Assembly (NCBI RefSeq): GCF_040054535.1
Contig: NC_090779.1
Span: forward strand, 22,314,501 to 22,378,500
Reading direction: 5' to 3'
Origin: Antennarius striatus
Taxonomy: Eukaryota > Chordata > Actinopteri > Lophiiformes > Antennariidae
DNA: 64,000 bases
Positions 10,457 through 24,292 of the stretch are shown one piece after another. Position numbers and translations under genes: made by a program. A model generated the notes under the pieces. That model had not been told where the DNA came from. It searched no databases and saw only the letters and a program-made list of their open reading frames with translations. Each line of letters begins with the position of its first letter. Position 1 is the first letter of the stretch.

Positions 10457-13400
10457 CATTAAAGAGTTGAACAGGTGACAAACTGAAGCAAAGCCTGTAT
10501 GCTCAGATCTGTGTGGGTGGGAGGCAGCATGAAGACGTTTACATAAGAGTTATTAAAAGTAAAGATGGGAGGGAAACCGCTGTGCAGCTCAACAGACGTG
10601 ATTAACAGGTGATCAACTTGTTCCTGCAGTTTCCTTTATTGCTTCTGTGGGTTTAGCAGAGCGACATACGGTGCCTTGGCTGGCACAGTGTTGGATTCCC
10701 AGTCAGAAATAGTCAGTTCACATGTGATAAACTGGGGCCTGGCTTCAATCTAACCATGAAAAACAGTTTGTGCTCCTGCCTGCGCTCTGATACATAGATG
10801 TATGGCCAGACAGCTGAACACAAAATGCAGTTTTCTGGCTTCACCTGGACCGTGATAAGAACCGCCATCCGTGAGATGACGATACGACTTGGTTGAATTC
10901 AGCTCAGCACCTCTGACTTTTATGTCTGAGACTCAGGAACCGAAAGCTCTTCCCCTGCCAAAAGATTGTCTGCATCTGCAGCCGCCAGCGTGTCTGCAGC
11001 GCCGCTGCCGGTTTGATCATCTGTTCTGCGTTTGAAATGCTCCTCGCTCAAAACGTTAACCTTCAGGGCTTCCGGCGAGCCAGCGGTCATGACGCCTTTC
11101 CCTGCTGTGTGTATGTGTGTGTGTGTGTGTATACAGTATGGGCCAAACACACATTCACACCCTCTCAATGCCAGCGACTCCTGCTGTCGAAGGGGAGTTG
11201 TAAAGTCACTGATAGACTCTCTGTGCCCCCCCCCCCCCACTGGGCTAGACTGACACCAGGTCAGCCATGGACCCCCCCATCACTGAGCAGTGGTGGTCGG
11301 ACACGACTGTCCCTCTCGTGTTCATACACACACAAGAACCACTTAAAGTTGAGTGTTTTCACGACATGAGTCCAGTAGTTGTCATCTTTGGGTAATTTAA
11401 ACATAAAGACAAGAACTAAACACTCAAAGCCTTTTAAAGCTCAATCTTTACTGCAGCCATCAAGCTTACAGGGTAGCAGGTAAACGATGATGTATGCAGA
11501 GAATGAATGGAGATGTGTCGACACCACCTGCCCCTTCCTCCTGGTATGACACTTTAGCTTTAGAATTCAACTTCAAAAGTGTTATAAAAAGATGTCAAAT
11601 GAAACTAGAACATCTCGGATCCCATTCTTCAGGATGTCTGGAGTATTTTCATGTCTACTTTTGGGTGTTTCTCCACGAGCTACATTCCCCCTTGGGTGTT
11701 TTGGAGAAGCTGTGATGCTATTTGAAGCTCCAGAAGCGTGTGTGGTTAACAGACTTCATTAGACCTAAAAAATTATCCATTTTTGGGGGAACTGATTAAA
11801 TTTAAGAATAAATACTCCACCTCTAAATTACATATTGGCATGAAAATGACTTGTGATCGGATGTTGCTTTATAAAAACTGTCAACTGATGGTAACAACTT
11901 GATTTCTTCTTTTACGTTTAAACAACAGAAAAATAAATCCACAAAAATCTCCCTAACCCTGAGCTCACCTGTTTGATCATGTGACAGAAACGCATCGGTC
12001 CAGACTAAACACAAAGTGAGGACATTGACCACACTCTTCAGCCGCCCAGCGACCATAGAGCAGGCTGTATAAACAGATCGTGCTGAAGGCGGCGCGGCGC
12101 TGAGCTGTCCTGCAGACGAATGGACAGGGAGGATTAGGCTTACGCAATATCTCTGCTTCAGTGTCAAAACACTCCAGAGTAACGACCCCGACAACACCTG
12201 TGTTTACCCTTTGCCCCCCCCCTGCTGCGACCCCGGGGTCGCCTGAAGGTTCACAGCCAACCCACTGCTGTTTGACACAACAGTACGACACAAAAGCGTG
12301 ACAAACACTGTCTTTAAGTGTCGTGTGTGAACATTAACGGTGTGAGGTTGTTGCAGGTCACATGAGCGCAGAGCTCTGCTAAGTAACAGCTTCATTGTTT
12401 ATGAGTGCTGCTACCCATCATGCATCTGTCACCTGCAACATGTGATCTAAGGTCACAAGTTGAAATAAATCAGTCATCTGAGGGTGATATTCCCCACCCC
12501 ACCAAATGCTGCACAACAAGCACATCAGTACGTGACCCGTCCTCCATCACTCCGGTGATGGATGCTGCTTTGGATTCTGGAGAACCTTCTGTTATAAAAC
12601 AGACGTGTGCTGTAATCAAAAACAATTTGTCTTAAATTCAGTCTTTCTGCACCTCAGAAAGGAAACATCCAGATAGAATCCAGGTATTGTTTCACGACTT
12701 TCCAAATACATTTATTAAATCAATATAAGCAACAGCAGCATGAACAAAACATGGTGCTGACAGCAGCTCTGATGGAGCTGACGCCGATGGAAAGATTCTC
12801 GGACACAGTGAGGTTCTAGCGACTCGAGTTCAGAGGAGATGAATCAACTTTACCTTCAGCTTTAGAGACGGTCGTCAAGTCAGTCTGCGCTAAAGCCGAA
12901 GCCTCTGGGGTTTGTACTTATTCATTTTATTGTTTTATTTGGTTTACGGAGCTAATTCGTTTTCATTTTCTAATTACTGCCTATCAGACGTGACTCCACC
13001 GGCAGCCCTCTTTATTTAAAAGCATGTAACCCAGAACAAAATGTTCTCCCATGATTCACTCTTCACAAACAGAGCTACTCCAGCATTGGGTGTTATTTCT
13101 TAATATTGCAGAATATGTTACTGAAAAGAGCATGAATTATGCTTTCATAAAAAGCTTTATTTTAGGGATTCAGCAACAGAGGTGTAGTTTCTGGTGAGGG
13201 AGTCACACAGGGAGGCGTATAATCAAACTGTATCCTCTCCTAATGAGTCTTAAAAACTTGATCGGCTGCATCAGCCCGACTTCGGCGTCTCCCGGATCGC
13301 TTGACGCTGAAATATGGCTGCGAGGGGGCTCGGAGACAGATGGTGACAATAATGCGTCTTTATTGGTTTCAAGGAGAATTTTTCAATCAAATCCTGTAAA

Positions 13401-14199
13401 TAAATAATCCTGGATGTGAGAATGAGGAGTTGTCCCCCGGAGAGCTGCTCATCCATTAGCTGGAGAAGCATCTGTTTTTTTATTCTTTCTCCTGATTTTA
13501 TGCTGACTGGTTTAAAATAAGAAAGATTTGATGCTTGGTGTTTTTTTGAAGCCTGGGGGGGCTCACCTTAGACTCGCTGCCTCCTGTGTGGAAGCCTCTT
13601 ATCTCCCTGCATGCATGAACACACTTTCTATGCACATGCTCCTGCAGCGCACACACCCAAACAACTGTCATGCAAAATCATAAAAGCTCACACAAGCGAG
13701 CGCAGGTCTTTTCGCTGAGGAGCAGGCTATTGTGTCAGCGAACAAAAGGGAATCTCCTTCCTCCTAATGCTCCCCTCTCCTCCTTAAATCCTATCATGTG
13801 CCGCCGTTCGTCTCCCACAAGCCTGTTTCCAAGTTACCGCCGGTGCCGGCTGTCAATCTAGTTTAATTGCCTCTTGTGTAAAAGTGACGGCCGGGGAGCG
13901 TGGAGCTGTCCTCGCCTCTCCCTGCGCCTCCACCTGAGGACTGTTCTGCACACCTTCAGGGAAATTACACAGCAGAGTTGACCTGGAGTGAAACTTGACC
14001 GCCCATCATTAAAGAAAAGCCCCTCAATGCCACCAGGAGACTTTCTGGCAAACTGGTCTAAGAGGAAGCTTCAGCCTTAACAGACTTAAGGAAAAAAAGC
14101 ACAGGAATATGGAGGCGTCTGCCTGGAGATCAGAAAGTAAAGAACAGGAACAGCAGGCGCTGTTTGCTCCAACAGTAAGCAGCTTTCCTCACCAACAAT
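10457..14199. other. non-coding stretch with CA/TG and poly-C tracts
   Basis: No gene is recognised. TG repeats at 11106-11132 and C runs near 11226-11239 and 12212-12221 are the only simple features. Moderately GC-rich blocks around 12000-12260 and 13250-13480 contain short open frames without domains. The second reads like possible conserved regulatory DNA (AT-rich homeobox-type cores between GC-rich parts), but that is an impression only. Confidence 0.45.
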
Positions 14200-14530
14200 C
14201 CACCAGCATGTAAAAGAATAAAAGCAAACATACCACCCTGTTGCTCCTCGTTTCCTCTCCTTTTGTTTCGGCTTCCTCACAAACAGACCCTCCTCATCCT
14301 CTGGACCGGGGGCTGGGATTAACAGCTCATGAGGGAAGCCGGGCGGAAGAGCGAGAAAACACACCAGAAGAGAAGAAAAGAAGTCTCCTCGCCCTTAAGT
14401 CCTCTCTGGCAGTGCGTCCCCATCCGTCAGAGAACAGCGACTGGGAGAGAGAGATGAGAAGATACTGAGTAAGTGGGCGAGGGAGAGAGAAAGTGAGCAA
14501 GCGAGGGAGAGCGAGCTTGTGTTAATGCAG
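14200..14530 (+). other. GA-rich stretch with a strong splice donor (possible 5' exon)
   Basis: Purine-rich runs of GAGAGA/GCGAGGGAGA type dominate 14440-14520. A good donor, CTGA|GTAAGT, lies with its GT at 14469. In teleost genomes such GA-rich DNA is often found in promoter and 5'-untranslated regions. The 75-codon frame at 14241-14468 stops at the donor and has no recognisable domain, so I do not call it coding. It may just be low-complexity sequence. Confidence 0.2.
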
Positions 14531-14749
14531 TGGAGGGTGATCCTCTATGCTGTCTGAGCTCCTGTTTATCTCCACGTCTGTCTCCTTCCCGACTGAAGCC
14601 TTTTACAGTAACGAGACTCCTTTTCCTCTGGAGAGCAGAGACTTCCTGTCAGCTCCCAGCTTCCCTCCTGCTTCAACTCTTTTAAATCCTCTCTCTCCTC
14701 CTGTTTCTTAATTCACTAACACCCTGCCAGTAACTCATCTCATTTCTTC

Positions 14750-14797
14750 TTGTTTGTTTGTAGGGTGGATCTCTGGATCCACCCTACAAACAAACAA
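14750..14797. repeat. perfect 22-bp hairpin, 4-nt loop
   Basis: 14750-14771 is the exact reverse complement of 14776-14797, with loop TCTG. The arms hold a TTTG repeat plus GTAGGGTGGATC. Like the hairpin at 10023-10066, it looks like the product of a recent template switch: a GTTTG-repeat segment copied back on itself. Confidence 0.9.
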
Positions 14798-15074
14798 ACA
14801 AACATAAAAGTTTTAGCTGAGGAACATAAACTTGTACTCATGCATCACCTGATAACACCTCAAGGAGATGAAGAGGACAAACATCAATACGATGATCGAA
14901 CAACTCATAATATTAAGTGTTCATCAATAAAACTAAATGGCAAACTAACACAAATAAATATTTACCCCATCACAAGTATGTTCCAAAGAAATTGGCGTGA
15001 ATTTTTGATGCTTTAAGCTGGGAATTAGTTGGTGTCTTTCACCTTTGGACCAATAAAGGAAGTCTAAGTCTAAG
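14798..15074 (+). mobile_element. possible LINE/SINE 3' tail fragment
   Basis: The end at 15041-15074 reads 'acctttggaccaataaagg' and then AAGTCTAAGTCTAAG, a short tandem tail. A '...gaccaataaagg' phrase followed by a short repeated tail is common at 3' ends of teleost L2-type LINEs and the SINEs that borrow their tails. The left limit is unclear, and no coding remnant is visible upstream. Confidence 0.4.
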
Positions 15075-18000
15075 CATCAAGATGAGACCGGTAACCGATC
15101 AGTTGAGCCCCAACCTCCAGCTTAAGGTAATTCAAGCTAGCAAAGAAAGGCTCAGATATGTCCATAAACAACTAGTTAATTAATGCTGACATTCACACCT
15201 CACTTTAACGCTTATTTTTTAACTGATATGAAAACTAATAATGTCCTGTTTCTTGTATCTTGTAAATGAAGTTACGCCTGAAGCTAAGGCGGGTAATGAT
15301 CTAATATCCCATAAGGTTTGTTGTCTTGTTGTGCTCATTTCCTAATGAATCCAAAATGAATTATTACAAATTATAATTTACTCTAATTATTGGCTATCAT
15401 TTTTAAACTGCCTGATGCTCCTTAATATTCATTAAAGAGCATCAGGCATAACTGCTGAATAATTTGCTCAGTAAACCGTTCATTCCCGCCCACCGCAGCT
15501 CTGCTCCATGCTGATGTCACAGGAGCATCTCAGAGCTGATTGGCTCCTCCAGGAGCACAGCTGTGTTCATAAAAAACGTCTATAGTTGAAAGTAGGTCAA
15601 AATTTAGTCACAACTGTCTAAATTATGAATAAACCTTAACAGTGTTCTGGGGGAGACGGCCGGTTCTGGAACAATACAGGTGCTTAGAGAAGCTCTGAGC
15701 TGGGCTGACTCCTGACGTGACTCCCCAGAGGATAATCCCAGCTGGGCTGATGAGCACATGAAGCGGTGGATCGATCGGGTCCTTCGTGTGTGGAAGGCGA
15801 TTCAGGGGCCGGCCCTTCAGAAGTGCTGCGACACAAATCCTCAGTCACTCCTCTCTGCAGAAGAGAAGAACCGGATGTGAGGATCCTGCTGTGTCATCCT
15901 GCACATTCGCCAGAGGGGCTCCCCTGGAGCATTGTGGGTGATGTGCCGTTTTGGTTGGTGGGTTATGCTCCAGGACAAAAACGAGGATAAGAAGCGCTTT
16001 CTGAGATGGGGAGGCCTCAGATGTTGAGCCAGGAGGACGTGATGCAGCTCCACCATCCAACAGTTGGTGTAAACAAAAACTCAAGTCAGATTTTTACCTC
16101 TCAGAGAGCTGAGATGGAATTATTTTAAATGTTCCTCACAGTAAATGCTGCTTTCCTTTCACAGCTTATGAATTATTGAGTGTCTTTAAATGATCTCTGG
16201 AAATGAGGTCATGATGAATGGGTGTGAAGCCGATTGTTTGATCTTCCTCACTGGATGTTGATGATGACTACACGTCATACTGCAGTCGTCCGTATTGTAA
16301 ACCCATCTGTTGGGTTCTCTCACGTTCCCTCGTCCAGAGGTTCTCTTGCTTGTATCATTTTCCTCACGGCTGAGTTCATGAATAATGCAGATGGCTGTGA
16401 GCATGAGAGTCTTCATCGTACCTCCTTACAGGAGCTGTTACGATACATCCATGGGTGGGGGGGCAGGGAAGATGTAATGTCCAGTCTTCAGTCAATCAGA
16501 TGCTGTTTGGTCCAAGTGAAGGGAAATACCTGGGAGCCCCCCTCATTTTAAAACCCGTGTAGGTTCCAGCTGCTGACGTCGCCCTACTATGAATTGGCGT
16601 CCTGCAGCTGATGCTCTTCCGTCCCATGGTGATACAGTGAGTGGATGCTGTTGTCAGGCGTTTCTCAGGGGACCAGCTTAAGTGCAGCAGAAAGAGGTCA
16701 GATGATGCTCAGGGAATTGTGCAAATCTCTAGAAGTCAGTGCGAGTCTTCACACCTTAATTCACACCTTAATTCAGATGCTGCTAATAGCAACGAGATCT
16801 GCTACTTCCTATTGAGTAGACCAATAATCAAACACCGCTGTTTGGACATAAGTCCAAATGTTGCACGTGCAAAAATTATGATTTAGTCAAACAGAGAACA
16901 AACAAAATAGCCTCAGAGGCTGTGTTCACATCTAGTCTGGAGTGGATTCTCACCGTTCAAGTCCAATTTGAGTCTCCGTTTCTATAGTTTCAATGCAGGT
17001 GAGTCGTGTGAGAACGTGTCCATATCTGCAGACCTGTCGTTTCACATGTGATCAGCCAAAGCTGACCGGAGCTAGTATCATGTTTGGAGTCATTTTATAT
17101 TTGCATTTTTAAACTTAACCCCCATTTTCTTCAGTCATTCTGGAGGAAGCTACACAGACGTTGGCAGACTTCGGCTAACTTCCTGTCAGTGTCAGACAAG
17201 CAGATCCTCATTTCTTCTATTCCACTCCTTTTTAGAGGTTAGAGGAAAGTTAGAGGAAATTCAAACTTGACCATTTACTTCTCTTTTGTTGCACTGATCG
17301 TTTAAAGCATAAACTAGAAAATGATGGACATCCGTCCTCCAGCCTGTCTTGTGATTGCCAGCTAAATGGGCAATAAAACAAGACATCAGCCAATCTTGTT
17401 GCCTTGTCTCCCTCACTGAGGTAACCAGGTCCTAATCTCTTGAAGGAAGAGTTGCTTTAAAGCTGTAAAGCAACAAGGCGTCACTTAACATCATCAATGA
17501 GACGATTCCACATTAACAGTCCATCCATCTGAAAGATGACTTTGTGAACATTTTCTTTTCACCTAAAACAAAGCCAGTGAAGAGACTCATGCACAGCTGA
17601 ATGGATTACAGCTCCTTGTCTTGGAGTGCTTGGTGTTCCACACCGATCAGTCCAAATCGATTGCTTACTGAGATTAAGAGCGTTCTCACGCACATGGATT
17701 CCAGCTTCCAGCGCTGCAGCATAAAAACGGTTTGGGTGGAATTTATGAGTTGATGTTGGAGTGAAGCCTCAGCTTATCTTCCTTTGAGCTTTTTTGACAG
17801 CAGCGTTGAAATGCTCTCTGACAGGTTCTGTTTTCTCTGAATCAATCGTACATCTAATCAGCGTCACCCCCGCTGTATCGGGAGTGACAAATGGGCCCTG
17901 GCATCGTGCTGAAATAGCTCCGCTCTCAGAGCCGCTCTGAGCTACTTCAGACTTTCACATCTAGCTTTATGGTCAGGTTGTGTGTTTCCATTTCTGTCTC

Positions 18001-18539
18001 AAAAATCATCTGAGAATCAACTTTGTACCAATCAGAGCACTTCTCTGGAAGCCTGGAAACGATTTCTGTTTTGGTTCCATTAAGCGGGTCTCTGCTTTTT
18101 TTTTTTCTTCACGTCAAAAGAAAGAGAAAAGATCACATGTAGGTAAGAAATGTGACAGAATGTTTCATGTCCACCAAAAACTGTTTACCTTTATCTTATC
18201 TTTATCACTGAAGGAGGAAGATCTGATCCAGGAGATTGAGCGCTGTGAGATTTTAGTAACATTTAAATGCTTAAATGTATAATTTCTCACTAAAATGTCT
18301 TCATAATTGTCATATTTTCCTTATCCTGTCTCCATGTGATGTCTGGGTCTGACAGTACTAGTTACTATTGTAGTTAAACTGACCGTGCAATTAAAAAGCC
18401 ATATTTGGCTGGGGGACAGTTAAAAAGGTTCTGTCTGGTACTTCATACCCTGGCAGTTGAGCTACAATAGAACATGCCTCCACTGAGGATGAGTTCAAAC
18501 TGCTCCAAAAGAAACCTGTGAGCTGGATAACAGCCGTTT
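15075..18539. other. non-coding stretch, small hairpin at 15410-15447
   Basis: No gene is recognised. 15410-15420 pairs exactly with 15437-15447 (GCCTGATGCTC arms), and the stem resumes inside the loop for five more pairs. A short direct duplication of TTCACACCTTAA lies at about 16748-16771. Several short open frames on both strands carry no known domain. Confidence 0.45.
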
Positions 18540-18790
18540 AAATCTGGCGGATCCAGGTTTTCATTTGGATCCACACCAATCTGCACATTCCAAAACCTAA
18601 ATCTGCCACATTTCCCTCCTCAAGAGTCATAAATGATTCTCTGAGAAACTGCTAAAGAAAAAATTGATAATTTGCAATATTCAAAACAAAAATCCTGAAT
18701 CAATCCTTTTATTTGGATCCACACCAACATTTAATAGAGCCTTCTGAGATCCAAGATCTCAACGTCCCAGAAGCTTTCAATAAAATGTGA
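18540..18790 (+). repeat. decayed copy of the dispersed repeat seen at 1480-1645
   Basis: It shares 'ttggatccacaccaa' followed by TTTAATAG with the repeat at 1480-1645, and the phrase occurs twice in this interval (near 18560 and 18715). Much of the rest is too diverged to align by eye. Class unassigned. Confidence 0.4.
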
Positions 18791-21700
18791 TCTAACCTTT
18801 TTGCATAATTTGGTAAAATGTGAAAAAAAAATTAAATTTAAATTTCAAGGGGCCGGAGCGCGACCTTGTAGCCAAGTTTCAACAAAAACCATGTGGTGGT
18901 TCAACAAACCAAAGAACGCAGAGGTGGACGAGTAACAGTCTCGGCTCCAGGGACGATTCCTGCACTTCTAAATCTACAATTCATGAACTCTAATGGTCTT
19001 GATTTTAGTGTAAATAATATGGATCCTCAAGGTAAAGATAGAACAACACACAGAATCCAATCCTCCTGAACAAGATTATTATGTAACTTAATGTCAAAAA
19101 CTGTCATGCCTCCATTTAATTAAAAATCTAAAAAAAAGGGCTTGAATGGGACAGTTTTATCTTCAATAACTGGAAAATGTCACAAGCCATACTTTATGAT
19201 CATTAAACCATCATTACTAAAACATCTCTGAACATAAAGTCATCCTTCATTTTCTGTTCCTCCCCTCCTTTAGTCCCTTTTTTTTATCAATCACATTATC
19301 GATGGCTTCCTCCTGTCATATCACATGACCCCAAAAACTTCTAATTCACCTCCCTGTGACTCATCACTCTGTTTTACCACCTGTCCTGAAGCTTTACTAT
19401 GTCATCAATGCTGTAAAGAAAGACCACATGCACACACACACACTCACACACACACACAAAGAGAGAGAGAGTAGAATTGATTTCAGCGCTTAGAACCCCC
19501 AGCTTTGTTTCTCACTAATTATCATGCACCGAATCAGCAGTGAAGGCATCAATCACTGCAGACGCTCGTCCCTCCGGGGGCGAGAGGCTTAACCTCAGGG
19601 GGGATCGTTGTCCTAATAATGCGTCGTCTTTATTCACCGAACACGGCAGTAATTCTGCAGCTTTGTGGAGGTAAATAACAGCGTCTTGGCCGTGACGGTG
19701 ACCCTCAGGGAGAATCTTTGTATTCAGCTTTACGGTTTTGAGAGAGACAGTTGCTTCGAGAATGTTACCCACATAAAGACGCCACTGGTTGTTTGTTGGT
19801 GACAGATTTTTCTCTCTAAACCCACACAATTAGAATTTAACGTCTATGACAGATTTATTTACATAACAGGTGATTTATTTTTTGGTGATTCGCTTTGGAG
19901 CAAAAAGCTTCATTATATTTGAGTTTTTTCTTTCTCCTTTTTATTTTCAACTGACTGAGGTACGAACTACATTTCCAGATCGCTTCATGCTGCACTGACT
20001 GTCGGTCATGTCAAACATTTCATATACAAATGGCTCAATTAAAAAGACATTTCCCCCTGGAATGAGATTTATTTGTTCAACATAATGTGCAACACACTTT
20101 AGAAATAAATATTCCTCCTGGCCATTTAGTTCTGTTTGACCCTTCATCCTGAATGTGTTTGGAGAAATGAATCCTCTCTGAAAACATTTTGTGTTTTTAT
20201 TTTCTCATTATAACACCATAAAAACCCTCTAGAACAAGCTGTGTGTTGGCTCTGCTGACAGGTCTCTGTGGTTGTTGTTTCAATCTCTTGGCTGGATGAA
20301 GACAAACTACTAAAGCTACTAAACTCAAACGTTGCGCTTTGCGTCTCATGTGAACCAAGTGGCTAATCCAGAAAGCTTTATTGTTCAGACACGTTCCCAT
20401 CAGTTGTGTGAGCACTGTTCTTTATTTAGCTGCTTCAGTAGACGTGACACTTGGCCTGATGTGCTCCGCCGTCACCTTTTACCAGTACTTTCCTCAGGAG
20501 CGTTTAGTTTCTCCTCTGTTAAGCCTCAGCAGGCTCAGACTACCCGACCGGACCGACCCTACAGACGGCTTCTACAACAAATTAAAACCAGAGCGCTAGG
20601 GAGAACATCCAAGATGACACACTGAAATACAACTCATTCTGGCATCGACGCAAAAATGTTTAACAGCAGCATTGAGCTGCAAATCTTTGCTGCGAAAGGC
20701 TTTTGTTGCGTCTGCCCGAGTCCAATCCAACACACATGGTCGTCTGGCTGGTTGTGTCTCCGGCGGTGATTCACGGCTTCCAACCGCTCAACCCGCTGTG
20801 ATCTGAGACCAGCAACAGATCCAGCATGTGATCACATGACCTCACTTGAACAGGTTTTCACCACAGCAATGGATTCTGGAGCAGAAACCAATGACACACA
20901 CCGGATACACACTTTAATGTCTTCAATTTGGTTTCTCTTAACATTTACTTTTCAATTCAATGAAAATAGTCTCTGCCTTTGAGGGCTCACCCGCTGTGTT
21001 GTGTTCCCATCTGGGGTAGAGTGCCCCCTGTCTTTAGGGAGACTCTATGTTTCTGTGTTCATCTGAATATCCTGCTTGTTTTTAATCCTGCTTGTCTGCA
21101 GAGTTCAAAGCAGCCCCCATTTAATGGGTTGACAACCCTGCTGTGTATCCAGGGCTGAGAAGGGCTCCAATAGGAGGGTGGAGGTCCAACACTCAGTATG
21201 AACCCTGACCTCAACGCTTTCCTGCAATTCAACAAATCCAATTAGGCTTCGTCCACCTTGGAAAGTCTGATCTTCTGTTTCTGTTGATGACCTCTGAGCC
21301 TCGGTGCTCTGGAGAAGTTTAGACTTCAGGGGATGTGTCCCACTGTGATGATCATTCACCCCATCCTGTTATCAAAGCTTAACAAAATGTCTCACAGAAA
21401 TGACGACTTTTTCATCTCTGTCATTATAAATTTTCATTTTTTAATCACTGATATTTTTTTATTATTTACTCACACAGGAATAAATAATTTCAAATATGTT
21501 TTCTAACTATAAATAGAAAGACAAATTAGCCACGAATCATTACATAAAAACAAATTAAGTCTCATCAGCATGAAGCCTTGACCTCAGGAAATACTGAATC
21601 ATGATGTGAGGAACAGCGTCTTCAAGGCAATAATGTCTATAGGTGTGTTTAGATCTATCCTCTACCACAACTGAAGAAATAAATCAGATGAATCTGACTT

Positions 21701-22228
21701 ACTGGACAGTTTTCAGATCCATGTGTAGAACGCTTGAACCTTGGCACTGATCAAGTGTTTAGTTCTCTGCCACAAACATACTGTAGGTGTCCATCGAGGC
21801 CTTCCAAAGGAAGTCCTCACAAAGCCATTCAGCCCCGTAAACGAGTATTTATGTCCTGTTTATGTCCGAGGGTTTCAGAGACATGTTCATCTGATGGAAA
21901 GTAGAATGAGTCACTTTTTAAAGTCTCAGGACATGGCGCCACAGCACTGCTATCTCTCTAACTTCTGTAAGTACAACGCTCTCATCACTCCATCTTTCCC
22001 AGACAGCTTTATAGGCAGCTGTAAAAAAGTTGAATACAATGCTGTCATCCAACACATCCTGTTGTCAACCCTCTAGTCCAACAAGCAGCAGGTCCTCCTA
22101 AAGCTGCGACTTTCACAACAAATACAGATCAATCAAAATGATCTATGTATTGACTTCGCTAAATTCCGCCTCGTGGTAGCATAGCTGCTGAATGGCACTC
22201 GTTTGTAACCCAGGAAGACAAAGCGAGC
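18791..22228. other. non-coding stretch with a CA microsatellite
   Basis: No gene is recognised. An interrupted CA repeat followed by GA repeats lies at about 19430-19470. A 104-codon minus-strand frame (19515-19829) and a 111-codon plus frame (21741-22076) are the longest here; neither shows a domain, signal peptide or splice framing. Confidence 0.45.
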
Positions 22229-22290
22229 AATTCAAATTCGAAACACTTTATTAGTCCCCAAGGGGAAATTTGAATTGAAATTAATGTTGA
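22229..22290 (-). mobile_element. LINE/SINE-type 3' tail, reverse orientation
   Basis: On the minus strand this reads 'tttccccttggggactaata' then AAGTGTTTCGAATTTGAATT. The 'ccttgggga...aataaa' phrase and AATT-type tail are typical of 3' ends of teleost L2-like elements. A similar tail occurs on the plus strand at 48207-48248. No body of the element is visible. Confidence 0.5.
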
Positions 22291-22832
22291 AAATTGAAAT
22301 AAATGTTTTATTCTGTCTGTTGTAATTTATGTTGCAAATGTTAGCATGATAATTATGATTGTAGCACATGCTGCAAAACCAAGCATCTTGGTTTTCTAGT
22401 GTATGCTACCTCAATCATTAACTATGGAAGTAAAAAGCTAAATCTAGCTGTGAGAATATCCTATAACGTTACATTTAACTAATTACCTGTTCCTAACCTT
22501 TGAATATTTTTCCTTTGATGAATCTCTCAGCAAGTGGTTGAAAATTCCTGCATCTAAATGAGAACATTTGCACTTGAAAGAGTGAGGGTCAAATCTTTGC
22601 AATGAGCAGTAACTCTTTTTTAATATTGTTTGTTCTGAAGATAAAGAGAATGTGAACTCTCCATAATTATAATAGGGCCAGTAGCAGAGAGAAGACCTGT
22701 GGCAAAGTTCTTTATGAAACATCACTTGATTACAAAAGGAATAATGATCAGCAGTTTAATTATCAATCAGCAGAGGAACGACTGGGCCGTGATTGCTCAA
22801 GGTTGTTAGACAGTTACTGAGGCACAAGAGCT

Positions 22833-22881
<49 letters not shown>

Positions 22882-24292
22882 TGCTGCATTAAATCAGCAA
22901 CGCCTGAGGAAGAGGAGCGTGCTCTGAAGAACCACGCTCCTCATGACTGATGAGCTGACCTCTGACCTCAGTGTATGTGATGGCATTGCAGCAACCTTCA
23001 ATCTTTGGAGATGCAGCTGCAGCGCTGAATGTTAAGACATGAGAATCTGAAGCTCACATCTCCTCAGTTCTGTCATGTTGTGGTTCTGGTCTATTTTTAA
23101 AAGCATTAGAAAGTTTCTGGAGCTGCTGAGCTGCTCTTTGTTTGCTTTGGTTTAATAAGAATTATCAGAAATAAATATAAAATGAGAAATCTAAAGTCAG
23201 ACTGGATAACGGCTGATATGAGATCAGTGATCCGTGTTTTCAGGCACTGCATCATGACAATCCTCCAGTTTACTCTGAGCTGCAGGGCCTGGAGGTGAAT
23301 GGGATTCATAGATAATCACAATGATCCACAACTATTGATTTACTCCACCATCCGTGTGCTATTGACAAGCTTCAAGCCTTCATGCTACATGCCATCTCTC
23401 TTTTGGTACGTGTGAATGGGTCTATACGAGTCACGTATTTCCCAGCGTCATTAGTCGTGTACCGCTGTCTCAGTGACTCGTAGAAGGTCATGTGATGCTG
23501 ATGGCTGGAAAGACCTTGGATGAATGAAGCATGAGGTTCTGTAATGACTGTTACATCACCTCTTGATGAATTATAACCTTTCAAAGTCATCTACAGGAAC
23601 GCAAACATGCATTAAAGTCATTTAACTTTTTGCCATATTAATAAAATCTTTCTAATGGTAATAAAACTATCAAACAGCGTTTCGTTCTTTAGACTGTCAG
23701 ATCTCAGTAATTATGCTTTCAACAGGCCGACATAAAGACGGGCTCAGACTGCAGGATATAAAGTTTGTTGTGACGGAGGTCATGATGGACAGTGTCACAT
23801 GATCCCAGGTGACATGACAGATCACACCTCGACTACAACTGAAGCCGGTATCTGTGAAGGTCAAATGTCAGCACCGACCAATATCCTGGACCTGATTGGT
23901 CCAAGGGGGAAGATCAGGACGAAATCATGAGAGGAAACGTCTGGTCAAACCTAAATGCCTCTACAAACTGAGGAGTCCACCAAGTTTGAATGTCAAGTCT
24001 CCTGCCACAGCTGCAGCTAATGTTAGCACATCTGAAGCTAACGTTAGCGTATCTCCAGCCAGCGCTGCACTCCTTCATGGAAATCTAAGCTTAAAGTGAG
24101 GCATCAAAAACTTGATGACATTCTGTAAATATTCAGCTACCTGGAAAGGTTGGAGATGTTTGGACTTTATTTTCTGTCCTGGCTTTAGCTCACAATGTTT
24201 CCTAGCATTAGATTTCTTCTTCTTCGGATTAGGTAGAAATTGGCATATTGCTGCCCTCTATAGGTTGTTATTAAAGATGCTTTTCACATCCG
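22291..24292. other. non-coding stretch with TG microsatellite and 21-bp duplication
   Basis: No gene is recognised. A clean GT repeat lies at 22835-22880. At 24016-24057 a 21-bp unit containing GCTAAYGTTAGC is duplicated head to tail; the second copy is a perfect 12-bp palindrome. Confidence 0.5.
22835..22880. repeat. (GT)23 microsatellite
   Basis: Forty-six bases of uninterrupted GT. Likely length-polymorphic. Confidence 0.97.
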
